A DNA stretch of 64,000 nucleotides from Leptodactylus fallax (lineage: Eukaryota > Chordata > Amphibia > Anura > Leptodactylidae): contig CAMRHE010000012.1 in NCBI GenBank assembly GCA_947044405.1, positions 8,180,001 to 8,244,000 of the forward strand. The letters run 5' to 3'. Shown here piece by piece: positions 47,668-58,446 of the stretch. The notes beneath the pieces were generated by a model that was not told where the DNA came from, searched no databases, and saw only the letters and a list, made by a program, of their open reading frames with translations. Each line of letters begins with the position of its first letter. The stretch's first letter is position 1. The translations under genes and the position numbers were made by a program.

Positions 47668-47744
47668 TACTGTGCAAGAAGCAACCATGACACTTTCTAC
47701 TCTGATCTCTGTGGTTTCAGTTACAGGGCAAATATAATCAATCA

Positions 47745-47778
<34 letters not shown>

Positions 47779-47780
47779 TT
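47745..47780. repeat. (ATA)n microsatellite
   Basis: About ten ATA units. It may be the tail of an unrecognised LINE, but no LINE body was found next to it. Confidence 0.9.
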
Positions 47781-47995
47781 AATGTTGGAGCCCTTTCAGA
47801 CAGTGGAAAATGAAGAGGAAATTAATTCCGCCTTAGATTCCTCTTAATTTTCTAGCCGCTCCACTCCTGATCAGTCACAAAGTCTGCCGCAAGGTTGGGC
47901 AGATTGCTTATTTTTTCAGCATACTTCTTTGGTCTCTGTCTTCTTTTGAAAAGAATGGGAGACAGATTCAAGATGGAATCATTGCACATAAGGAG

Positions 47996-48169
47996 CTGAT
48001 GTGCAATGTACTACAATACAATGTATTGCAGTATATTGCACTGGGGATCAGCAGAAGCCAGGTTCAAGTCCCCTTGTGGGACAGAAAGTTCAATAAACCC
48101 ACCTTTTAATTTAAAAAAAACACATGATGTACACAAAAAAATAAACAAATGTTAGGTATCCCCCTCACA
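47996..48169. repeat. Dispersed repeat, left of the Tc1-C2 insertion
   Basis: GCACTGGGGATCAGCAG and GGTTCAAGTCCCCTTGTGGG lead to GTTAGGTATCCCC. It is related to 13880-14110. The repeat appears to continue at 49710 (CAGAAAAATAAAAAAAAGTT) on the far side of Tc1-C2. Confidence 0.55.
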
Positions 48170-48171
48170 TA

Positions 48172-49707
48172 CAGTGGGGGGAAAAAAGTATTTAGTCAGC
48201 CACCAATTGTGCAAGTTCCCCCACTTAAAAAGATGAGAGAGGCCTGTAATTGTCATCATAGGTAGACCTCAACTATGAGAGACAAAATGAGAAAACAAAT
48301 CCAGAAAATCACATTGTCTGATTTTTAAAGAATTTATTTGCAAATTATGGTGGAAAATAAGTATTTGGTCACCTACAAACAAGCAAGATTTCTGGCTCTC
48401 ACAGACCTGTAACTTCTTCTTTAAGAGGCTCCTCTGTCCTCCACTCATTACCTGTAGTAATGGCACCTGTTTGAAATTGTTATCAGTGTAAAAGACACCT
48501 GTCCACAACCTCAAACAGTCACACTCCAAACTCCACTATGGTGAAGACCAAAGAGCTGTGGAAAGACACCAGAAACAAGATTGTACATCTGCTCCATGAT
48601 GGGAAGACTGAATCTGCAATAGGCAAGCAGCTTGGTGTGAAGAAATCAACTGTGGGAGCAATAATTAGTAAATGAAAGACATACAAGACCACTAATAATC
48701 TCCCTCGATCAGGGGCTCCACGCAAGATCTCACCCCGTGGGGTCAAAATGATCACAAGAACGGTGAGCAAATATCCCAGAACCACATGGGGGGACCTAGT
48801 GAATGACCTGCAGAAAGCTGGGACTAACGTAACAAAGGCTACCTTCAGTAACACACTACGCCGCCAGGGACTCAGATCCTGCAGTGCCAGACGTGTCCCC
48901 CTGCTTAAGCCAGTACATATCCGGGCCCGTCTGAAGTTTGCTAGAGAGCATTTGGATGTTCCAGAAGAGTATTGGGAGAATGTCATATGGTCAGATGAAA
49001 CCAAAGTAGAACTGTTTGGTTGCATCCAAAGAACACCATACCTACTGTGAAGCATGGGGGTGGCAACATCATGCTTTGGGGCTGTTTCTCTGCAAAGAGA
49101 CCAGGACGACTTATCAGTGTACATGAAAGAATGAATGGGGCCATATATTGTGAGATTTTGAGTGCAAACCTCCTTCCATCAGCAAGGGCATTGAAGATGA
49201 AACGTGGCTGGGTCTTTCAGTATGGCAATGATCCCAAGCACACTGCCAGGGCAACGAAGGAGTGGCTTCGTAAGAAGCATTTCAAGGTCCTGGAGTGGCC
49301 TAGCCAGTCTCCAGATCTCAAACCTTTGGAGGGAATTGAAAGTCAGTGTTGCCCAGCGATAGCCCCAAAACATCACTGCTCTAGGGGAGATCTGCATGGA
49401 GGAATGGGCAAATATACCAGCAACAGTGTGTGCCAACCTTGTGAAGACTTACAGAGAACGTTTGACCTCTGTCATTGCCAACAAAGTATTGAGATGAACT
49501 TTTGTTATTGACCAAATACTTATTTTCCACCATAATTTGCAAATAAATTCTTTAAAAATCAGACAATGTGATTTTCTGGATTTGTTTCCTCATTTTGTCT
49601 CTCATAGTTGAGGTCTACCAATGATGTCAATTACAGGCCTCTCTCATCTTTTTAAGTGGGAGAACTTGCACAATTGGTGGCTGACTAAATACTTTTTTCC
49701 CCCACTG
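48172..49707 (+). mobile_element. Tc1-C2: second copy of the Tc1-C family
   Basis: The ends CAGTGGGGGGAAAAAAGTAT and ATACTTTTTTCCCCCACTG are inverted, with TA at 48170-48171 and 49708-49709. The inverted repeats exceed 200 bp, as in Tc1-C1. The 1536-bp element is in plus orientation and contains no L1, so it shows the uninterrupted sequence at the L1 target (AAAATGATCACAAGAACGG near 48748). Confidence 0.95.
48538..49510 (+). pseudogene. Tc1-C2 transposase, multiply disrupted
   Basis: From the ATG at 48538 the frame encodes the helix-turn-helix region ([16 protein letters not shown]) until TGA at 48673-48675, where C1 has Trp. It resumes in the same frame with GAPRKISPRGVKMI, SKYPRTTWGDLVND and [10 protein letters not shown]. 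At about 49020 a 43-base deletion relative to C1 shifts the frame. The next frame has [20 protein letters not shown] and [10 protein letters not shown], where the second catalytic Asp (QHDND in C1) has become Gly. A further 11-base loss removes the PIEN motif carrying the catalytic Glu near 49320. The gene is dead on four counts. Confidence 0.93.
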
Positions 49708-49709
49708 TA

Positions 49710-49835
49710 GCTATGCCAACAGAAAAATAAAAAAAAGTTATGAATTTTGGAAAATGGAGAAGGAAAAACTACCCTGCATCCTTAAAGGGTTAAGTTTAGT
49801 TTTAGGCTGTGTCCATAAGGGGTTAATAAGCTAAT
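49710..49835. repeat. Dispersed repeat, right of the Tc1-C2 insertion
   Basis: CAGAAAAATAAAAAAAAGTT then GGAAAATGGAGAAGGAAAAA and CCTTAAAGGGTTAAG look like the continuation of the repeat at 47996-48169. Joining across one TA gives a continuous repeat. Confidence 0.5.
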
Positions 49836-51578
49836 CTATTTTACGTTTCAAATATAATAGAATACTTTTTCTACCATAGCACAAACCATTTCCTAATAGC
49901 ATTTCATTATGGAATTTGCATTTTAAGGCATTTTATAATATTATTGATAGTGTCATCAAAGACCAAAAATAAAGCACCAATTTGGATCCACCATACAAGG
50001 TTATAATAAGCACCTGCATAATCACTAATATGATATTATTAACAATCACATTTTTCCATTTTAATCCCATAATAACACAATTGGTGACATTGCAGCAGTA
50101 TTCTATTGGTACTGATGGTATTGTTGCCTATTCTGGATATCATGCAGGTCATAGCTTGTGACATACACAACCCATATACCAGTTTAAGGCAACTGTAATT
50201 GGATACGGTTTTAAGGACCTATGGTGATTTACTTTTAGTTCCATAGAATGTTAGGAGGTCCAGATATTGTGGCGGTAATAGCGGCACTAGAAACATAAAT
50301 CTACCTTCATTAATTTTTTGTATTCTCGAATTCCATTGCCTATAATGTCCATTTATTTTACTGAGAGTAAAAGCTGTTTAAAGGAGTCCAATAATAATAT
50401 GGATATCAGTTATCCTTGAATGGTAAATCCATTCATGCATACATGTGAGTCCATGTGTTTGCTCTTCTAATTAATCTACAGTTCTGACAGTTTTAATAGT
50501 TAATTGTGCATTATGAAACCTCCTTGTGTGGTCCTTAAGGCTTTGCTCCTATTTATAACACTGTCACAACCAGTTACCTCCATATGTGTTTAAGCTATTT
50601 GATAAATTAATCGACAATGTAAATATTATGGTAACTCTTCTGTGTTCCCCGACTCAACTTTCCAGAGTAGGATCATATTTTTGAGTTGAAGACCAGGCTG
50701 GCATGTCTCCTACACCATCAGTAAATATCCTCAAGGATATTCTGTTTAATGGAAATGGGCAGATCACAGCCAAGTATTGAATGTATTGCTTTTAACCAGC
50801 TGGTAAGAAAATTACTTAAATGTTTTTTAGAAGTAAATATCTACCAAACGAAAAACACTCCAGGGCAATGTTATGGGTGGCAGTTCTTGTATAAAGCATT
50901 ATATAAAGTGCAACTTGGCGTAACCTAATCCCATCTGCAGCTGGGATTTTAGGATGGTGTCTCCAATACAAACACTCAGTAAATGGCACACAGTGGACTT
51001 GAGAAAAAAAAAACATCTTATAACCTTCAGGAAATGGAATTACAGGTGTAAAGCATCAATGAGAAAAAATTGTGAGTAGAATGAAAGAGAAAATGGAACA
51101 AATGACCACAGTCTTCTACTGTCTACTGTGGATACTAGGGTTATTAACATTATTTTACAGTCATCCTTTATACACTGTAAAATTCTGTAACTTAGTTAAT
51201 AGAAGGAAGACAAAGGTTTTAGATCACATGGAATTCATGGGAATTCACATGGGCCTAATGACAGACTCAGATCTGAAGACCTTCAAGTCAATAATCAAAC
51301 AGCATGATAGTTATTGCAGTATTATGGTCCCTTCATACCCTCTTCAATGATAATTCATATACAGTAGGCCATGCTGAAATGTTGGAAGATGATAAAAAGT
51401 GAATTTTTACTTTAAGAGAAACTCATATCAGGCATAATCTACCCATTAGAAAGTGGAATACTAATCTGTATAAAGATGTGGCTGTGCCAAAAGTTTTCTT
51501 CTTAATCCTTCTTGTTAACCCTGAGTTATGATAGTGCAGTAAGGTTACCTACTGTTTATTCCTATGGTGTGGTACAGT
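49836..51578. other. No gene seen
   Basis: AT-rich. The open frame at 51072-51350 has a hydrophobic stretch but no recognisable family, and nothing around it supports an exon. Confidence 0.5.
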
Positions 51579-51832
51579 AAATAACGCTGATACTCACCTT
51601 TTCTTACCTCTCCTGGACTCCCTTGCAGCATCTGGTGTCTCCGGTCCTCTTCAGATCTCCACCAGCCTGTTCTGTGATGTCACTGGCCCCTGTAATTCGG
51701 ACTCAAAGAAAAAAAAAATCACAAAAAATCCTGGAAGGCACCTAAAGAAAACCAAAGACACCTGGGAATGCACATCAAACACCATTATGGAGTCCAGGAC
51801 AGTTTAGGGAAGGTGAGTATCAGCATTTTTTA
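51579..51832. repeat. Palindromic repeat with GATACTCACC / GGTGAGTATC ends
   Basis: The left end AAATAACGCTGATACTCACC is inverted at the right end as AGGTGAGTATCAGCATTTTTT. The design matches 9804-10074 and the internal hAT modules. No coding capacity. Confidence 0.7.
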
Positions 51833-54432
51833 TTTTACTACACCTTCCCGAGATCTCCACTTATTATACACAGAGGTTTAAAGAAAAAAAAAAATTCCTC
51901 AAGTCACCATTGTAGCCACTTGTATCTGCATTCAGAGTATGCATCCCAGCTGGAAATAACTGAATTACATTATGTTTAAGGGGGACAGTTTTACACATCC
52001 AATGACATCTCAGGTATATAACATCAGACATTATCTCATTTGTGATAGTGATTTTGTAATTTATTTGCTGCAATGCCCCTGTAACTAATGGTAGATTGGG
52101 GAGACTATCCTTGATTTCAAAACCCACTTGAGTCACCATAGGTACACCATCTGGAGCAAAATGACTGGATCTGCCTGTCATAAAACACTTTACAGAATGT
52201 AGACACACCAAATGTCACATGAAATTCAGAATTATAGACTTTGTATCTCCTTTTAGAGAATAGAACTCAGATTCCTAAAAGAACGGAACTACAATGGATC
52301 CATAGGCTAAATACTCTCAAACCGCATGTTGATATTAAGTTAAGTACCGTTCTTTAATGTTTCATGTCTGGAACTTGGGTTTATGTGTCCTCTCTCTCTA
52401 ATAGGTTAATGTGATGTATTGTACTATATTATATTCTAATTGATGTTTCTATTTTTGTTCTTGTTAGATATGTGACACTGTGGTTATATAAAGTCATCAC
52501 AAAAGAAATCCATGTATTTGTCTTTTTTCCGACTTTTCTTGATATTTAAGTAAAGTATTGACTTATTTGTAGGTTTTTGCCTGTTGCGTGATTGAGAGGT
52601 TTGAGGATGGCTCTAAAATGAATATGTGTGCATTTTATCAATGCACCTATTGATTTTTTGAGCTGCTTATATTGGCCATTGTTCACACTACTTGAGATTT
52701 CGTGCCTTTTTTTTTTGCACTTTATAGTTGTCTGTGGGTATAGAGGTGAGATGGGGTAGAAAAGTGTGAGAAATGACATATGGATATTGCTCCTCCAACA
52801 CCCACATACCTCGAGTTGCATCTTCTTGTATGGGGTTTGCACTACATTGTCCCTCAGTCCTATTCACTTTAGCAGAGTTGGGCTACAATAGCCAACATAA
52901 CCCATAGACAGATGGGGCACTGCTTCTGAAAGTAATCAGTAATCTTTTTTAATTCCTTGAGCACTTTTCAGTTCAATAAAACACAATAAAACCTGGCGAT
53001 GTTTTTCAAATCAACCTCCTTTAAAGTTTTAGTCATGTATAAATAATGTATGTATTTTACATAATGTCACAATTCTGTCATTATACATAACTTGAACAAT
53101 TAGTTTCCTTTAAATTGGTGACTATAACCATGTTTTCTAAATGGTCAACCTTGCCAAAAATAATGTGCAAATTTTGAGGGAAGGGAAATCCATCAATGTT
53201 GCAATTTTAGAATTTTTTTAAAATATATGATGAGTTTGTGGACATTACTGGAATTAAAAGTTAAGAAAAGTCTAGGATGTGTGCTGCCATTAAAGTTTGT
53301 GGAATTTGGATAGTCAATGAAGCGTATTGAATATGGATAAAGTATTGCTGTGTGTGCAGAACATGACTATTAAGCTAACAGTAGTTGACCTCATTTAAGA
53401 AATTAAGTACCTTTATGCTCTGTTTTACTCCCTTGGTACATCCACTTATGCTACGCTATGTAGCTGTTGATGTTGTAGGGTTTTACATGGGAACTAAGAT
53501 AGTGCCAGGTCATTATGAATTTACAGCAGACTTGGCAGACTCATCTGATCCTAGTAAAATATTTGCACCTAATAAAGCTAATAGGATGTTGCTAGCATTT
53601 TTCCATTAATTAAATCGGAAAATCTATAGCAATGACTCACAATCAACTCATCATAATAATTTAAGCTTAGTCATTTGGCTTCTGATAAATACCTGTCACT
53701 TACACTTGGTAGGACATTTTTCTCAGCTGGACTTTTCTAGGTCATAAAATACATAAATCAGCTTTATACACGTGGAATAGGATAGAAATGATCATATCAT
53801 TGTTTCTTTTTTTGCACTGTGACAACACTAACTACTCTACTTCAATCAGTCTATCTATCTATCTAGATCTCTAACATACGAATGTTGTGAGAGCAGAGAC
53901 AGAGCATAGGAAATTTGATGAACACTAATTGTTATGTACCAATATATTTTTGGGGTTCCCCTTTAATAAATTATATATTCATAATATTATATTTTTGTAA
54001 TTAAATAAAATGGAATATTAATCATTTTGAAGAGGTGCCCAGAGGGAGACCAGTGGCACTATTGGTAATGCTCCATGGGAAAAAGGTATGCACATAGCTT
54101 TCTCACAGGTGTGCTGCTCAGTTTTCCGCTTTTTGATACTTTGGTTCATTGCTAGTGTACCAGTGGGAGTTGAACCTTTTTTGCTTTTGGTCTTTGTACT
54201 GCTCTGGTTCCAATTTGTTTTTGTTTTTGTCACAGATAGAAAGAACTATTTAACCCCATTGTATATGAAATTAGCACCAAGAGATATATAGTCTCAAATG
54301 GCCTCAACCATCTCATGTATACTGGATCTGCGACTTACATGGCAGGGTATTTAACTGATGTGAATTGCTTATATTTATTTTAGCATTATTCCTACTTGTA
54401 CACACATTTTGTACATTATTGGATAACCTCTT
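51833..54432. other. No gene seen
   Basis: Mostly AT-rich. A short CTAT run lies near 53850-53865. No recognisable coding region on either strand. Confidence 0.5.
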
Positions 54433-54689
54433 TTAAGCTAAAGCCCCACGTAGTGATTCGCAGCCAAAACACGCAAATACGCAAATTCCGCAAGTATAAT
54501 TGACATGCTGCGTAGACATTTTTGATTATGCAAATTTTCCGCTGGAGATTTTATTCTGCATTGTGTGGATGGGATTAGCCAGAATTCCATCCACTTTGCA
54601 GGTAATGTAAAATGCTGTGTTTTTTTTTTTGCTGCAGCGTTTCCACCGCGGCCAAAACACTGTATTTTCAACGTGGGGTCCTGGCTTAA
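54433..54689. repeat. TTAA MITE related to 7971-8285
   Basis: The left end TTAAGCTAAAGCCCCACGT and the right end ACGTGGGGTCCTGGCTTAA are inverted with TTAA outermost. It shares the CATGTCAATTATAC/GTATAATTGACATG type interior with 7971-8285. Confidence 0.75.
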
Positions 54690-55735
54690 GGCTAAGGCCC
54701 AAACGTTGCAGAAACGCACCTTTTTTTGTTGCACATTGGTTTCAAAAGGAATGGAAAATAAAACTGTGACACTTCTCCCTCCTGATAAATCTACTCTTGG
54801 CTTTGGACAAAAAAATGCAGGAAAATCTGCAACACAAAACGCAATGTGTGGTGTTTTTGGTGTCTTTTTAACCAGTGTTTTTATAAACCATGGCTAAAAT
54901 GCAGCAGCCAGATGTTAGCTGAAAATTTATACTGACATATCAGAATGTCTAATGTACATACATAGTGCTTTAGAAGGTTTTGTTTTAGCAGCTCTTTTTC
55001 GGTGTCCGTGAAGTCAAACACAGGATGCTCTAAATATGGCACTTTCTTTTACATTTTGCCAGACTTCTCAAAAAGTCTTAAAAAAACACCTGGAAAAAGT
55101 GTTCATACAAACTAAAAATGCATGTGCAAAATACCTTAAAACACTTCAAATGTCTGGCATTTTCACCTACATTTTAAAATACAGAAACAAAATACTGTGG
55201 GAGTAGATGTTAAAAAATAAAACTAAGGATTGCTATGCACAGGAAAAAAAGAATGAATTATTAATTTGTCTTAAATATTATCTGAGCACATACATCTCCA
55301 TTTCATGGAAACCTTTTTATAAAAAGTGGAGACCAGAAAAGTAAGCAATATATACAGTACCTGAATATATATAAATTCATTCATCATGTTGCAAATAATC
55401 ACAGTCCTAAATTTTAGGGTACATTTACACATTCTATTGTGGCAGTCTATTGGCAATAAACAGAGGTTAAATAAAAAAAAGATTATTAAAAGTCCAAACA
55501 TAGTACACTTTTCAGTGTATGATTCAGTTTATGAATCCATTTTTTTATTATTTCAAATGGGTTGTCTGACTTTTGAAAATAAAATAAGTAACAGAGCAAA
55601 TGTCTTAAAACAACAAGTATAAATCTACGTTAGTATGGCTATCCCAGAATGAGATTTTAATATTCCGTATTGAAAATAAATAAGTTATACATTTTTTTGC
55701 ACAAATCCAATAACTTCTAAGATTCCCATTAGACA
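54690..55735. other. Possible adjoining repeat; no gene
   Basis: The TTAA of the preceding MITE runs into GGCTAAGGCCCAAACG, which looks like a second, related terminus (TTAAGGCTAAGGCCC), but I could not find its right end. No gene was seen. Confidence 0.4.
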
Positions 55736-56012
55736 TTGAAGGGGTTGCACCACTAGATAACATATTTCCTATCCACAGTTAGGGGATACATTTCAGATTG
55801 GTGGACGACTGGGACCTTCACCGATTATGAGGAAAGAATGGAGTGGGTGAGGGCACATGTTTTGGTCCACCACTCTATTCAGAATGGGGAACAAAAATAA
55901 CCCCAATCTTGTAATCCATGGGGGTGTTAGAGATCGAACCTCCACCAATCTGAAGCGTATTCACTATCTTTGTAGAGTGGGCATAAGTTGTTTGGCGGGA
56001 CTACTCCCTTTA
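55736..56012. repeat. AAGGGG MITE (277 bp)
   Basis: The left end TTGAAGGGGTTGCACCACT and the right end TGGCGGGACTACTCCCTTTAA are imperfect inverted repeats. TTAA is intact on the right and TTGA on the left. GATTGGTGGACG and ACCTCCACCAATC also pair internally. Confidence 0.6.
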
Positions 56013-56772
56013 ATGCATATTGGATTCATGTATACATGCATGTTAGATAGAAATATCCCTTAACATATCATCTTGACACAAAGTTTTGCTGCAATAAGTA
56101 GCTTTAACCACAAGCTCAGTAAGAACAGTAAAAAGTAAATGAAAATACTGTGACCATCAATGTGAACTTTAAAAATGCCATTTTTTATGATCACAGGACA
56201 AGAGAAGATAGTGTTTGATTTGGCTCACTTTATATGAAAGACACAGAACATAAACATTTGTTAGCCATTCATATCACTAAGAAAGAATATCCACCCTATA
56301 TATGGAATGCAAGCCTCCTCATTTAAGCTGCTAAACCAAATATAGCTCTGCTACCCAAATCAAATAAGCCATTTTCATAGTACATAATCTAATAACTTTA
56401 CCCACAGTTACATCCCTTGTGAGAACATGATCCCAGCCCTTAGCCCTGGCAGTCAGAAGATTAGTTTAAAGTAAAACACAAACAACATTAGCCAACATCA
56501 ATTGGGTTAATGTGATTTATTTTAACATAGAAAAACAGTAACCCCCTAGACATCATGAGATCAGGTTTTATATACAAATACTTGTAAATGGCTCTCTAAT
56601 CACAGTAGTTAAATGTAATATCTGAAGTTCTGCTTTGAAGTTCTGAAACTACTGGCAGACAGAAGAAGTGTAGAAGATGATAGCAGGACTGTCCAGCTGA
56701 GTGCTAGGTTGGCCCAAAAGAATGCAAAGTTCAGACACAAAATCTGGAACTAAAGCTATGTCATCATGTATG

Positions 56773-56775
<3 letters not shown>
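56013..56775. other. No gene seen
   Basis: Nothing recognised on either strand. Confidence 0.5.

Positions 56776-56822
<47 letters not shown>
56776..56822. repeat. (AT)n microsatellite
   Basis: About 23 AT dinucleotides without interruption, potentially cruciform-forming. Confidence 0.95.
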
Positions 56823-56825
<3 letters not shown>

Positions 56826-57184
56826 AAAAATGAGATGATGCAATAAATATTTCACTGACGTATTTCCAAGAAACAAAATGACCCTAGATAACAGCTACAT
56901 TTAATTCTATAACTGTGTCCTTACCCATAAAACGACCACCAGGATGGAGGGATATTGCATTCCTCACCAGATGTACAGTACCTCTGCACTGGTGGCATAC
57001 ACTCAGGGAAGGTATCAGCACCCACCAAACCAGGATAAGTTCCAGGGCCCCAAGCCTCTGCTGCCGGGTGCTGACTGCCTCACTTTGTTTACCCTCATTT
57101 TCCCCTCTGAGTCAGTGCTTGCTGACAGCTCCCTCCTCTTCCCAGATTCTTGTACTGCAGGGAATGAAAGCCTGATCGATTACA

Positions 57185-57440
57185 CAGCGCATGTGTACAT
57201 GTTCTGTCTTCTATATGTGTATGTGTGTGTGTGTACATGTTCTGTCTTCTTTGTATGTGTACATGTTCTGTCTTCTGTGTATGTGTACATGTTCTGTCTT
57301 CTTTGTATGTGTACATGTTGTCTTCTGTGTATGTGTACATGTTCTGACTTTTGTGTGTGTATGTGTGTGTGTGTATACATGTTCTCTCTACTGTGTGTGT
57401 GTACATGTTCTGTCTCCTGTGAGTGTGTGTACACATACCA
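57185..57440. repeat. Minisatellite, GTACATGTTCTGTCTTCT units
   Basis: About eight units of 26-40 bp, each with GTGTACATGTTCTGTCTTCT or a variant separated by TGTGTATGTG runs. The cysteine- and valine-rich open frames are translations of the repeat. Confidence 0.92.
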
Positions 57441-57544
57441 CATAACTTTGAAAGGACTAAAAGAGGGACAGAATGTATGTCGTGCCATGTGCGCCGCTGT
57501 GAATTTGGCCCCACCTGCTTACACTTTAATTCCGTCCATTCCTA

Positions 57545-58070
57545 TCCATTTCTTTCTGTGTCTCCACACAGTATAATGCCCCTACAGACACCCTGACATG
57601 GTATGTTCCCACATTATAATGTCCCCCTCTAGTTGCCCTCATAGCATTATGTTCCCTTCCAGCTGCCCCCCCACAGTATAGTCCCTCTCCTTGTGCACCA
57701 ACAGTATAATTTCGCCCCAACTGACTCAAAATTTAATGTCCCCCTCTAGTTGCCCCCTCAGTTCAATATCCCGCTCCAGTTGCCCCCACAATTTAATATC
57801 TCCCTACAGTTGCCCCCACATTTTAATGTCTCCCTCCAGTAGCCCCCAGTTTAATGTCCCCCTTGAGCTGCCCCCACATTATAATGTCCCTCTCCACCTG
57901 CCCCCACAGTTTAATGTTCCTCTCTAGCTGCTCCCAACGTTTATTGTCCCCCCTCCAGCTGCCTCCACAGTTTAATGTCCCCCTCAAGCTTCCCCACAGT
58001 ATAAAGTCCCCCTGCCTTTGCAACCACATTATTATATCCCTCTTCTGGTGCCCCCACAGTATCAAACAAA
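57545..58070. repeat. ~31-bp minisatellite, TTTAATGTCCCCCT units
   Basis: About 16 units follow the pattern CCCACAGTTTAATGTCCCCC then TCCAGCTGCC. The theme (T-TAATG-CCC, then a short spacer and GCCCC) resembles the hAT arrays at 11945, 20795, 24720 and 63915, although the sequence is diverged. Confidence 0.9.
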
Positions 58071-58309
58071 CATAAAAAAATGAATCCTCCCCTCACCTTG
58101 TTCCTATGTACTGTTCTCTTCTATCTCTGGTCCCGGAGGTTTCAGGGAGCAGCAGGTGTGATGTAATTGATGCCACTAAATAATGGTTACTTCTTTCAGA
58201 GCAGAAACAGGGGTCACATGGTGAAGCAGGGAGTGTGAGTGTTCAACTCATCTGTGTCCTCTCGCTGACCAGGACAGCGGGGCAGCACCAGAAATCCGGA
58301 ACTTCGAGG
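58071..58309. other. Single-copy-looking spacer between minisatellites
   Basis: TCACCTTGTTCC near 58095 follows the array, as TCACCT motifs do in the hAT elements. No termini or duplications were identified. Confidence 0.4.
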
Positions 58310-58440
58310 TATGGTGTACATGTTCGATCTTGTGTGTATGTGTGTACATGTTCTGTCTCCTGTGTGTGTGTGTACATTTTCTGTATTTTATGTTTGTGTG
58401 TGTACACACTCAGAAGACAGAACGTGTGCGTATAGATAGA
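58310..58440. repeat. Second GTACATGTTCTGTCTCCT minisatellite stretch
   Basis: Three or four units of the 57185-57440 type, followed by one inverted unit (AGAAGACAGAAC at about 58412-58423). Confidence 0.8.
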
Positions 58441-58446
58441 TAGATA

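Noticed and set aside
48040..48080. Possible tRNA-derived SINE from a GGTTCAAGTCC B-box-like motif
   Set aside because: No convincing A box at the right distance, no cloverleaf and no poly(A) or tail with duplications. It is kept only as a dispersed repeat.
51072..51350. 92-residue open frame with an N-terminal hydrophobic stretch, as a possible small secreted protein
   Set aside because: No flanking exon signals or recognisable family; such frames are expected by chance.
57185..57576. 210-residue cysteine- and valine-rich open frame and its antisense counterpart
   Set aside because: It arises from TGTGTATGTG-type minisatellite repeats; composition is fully explained by the repeat.
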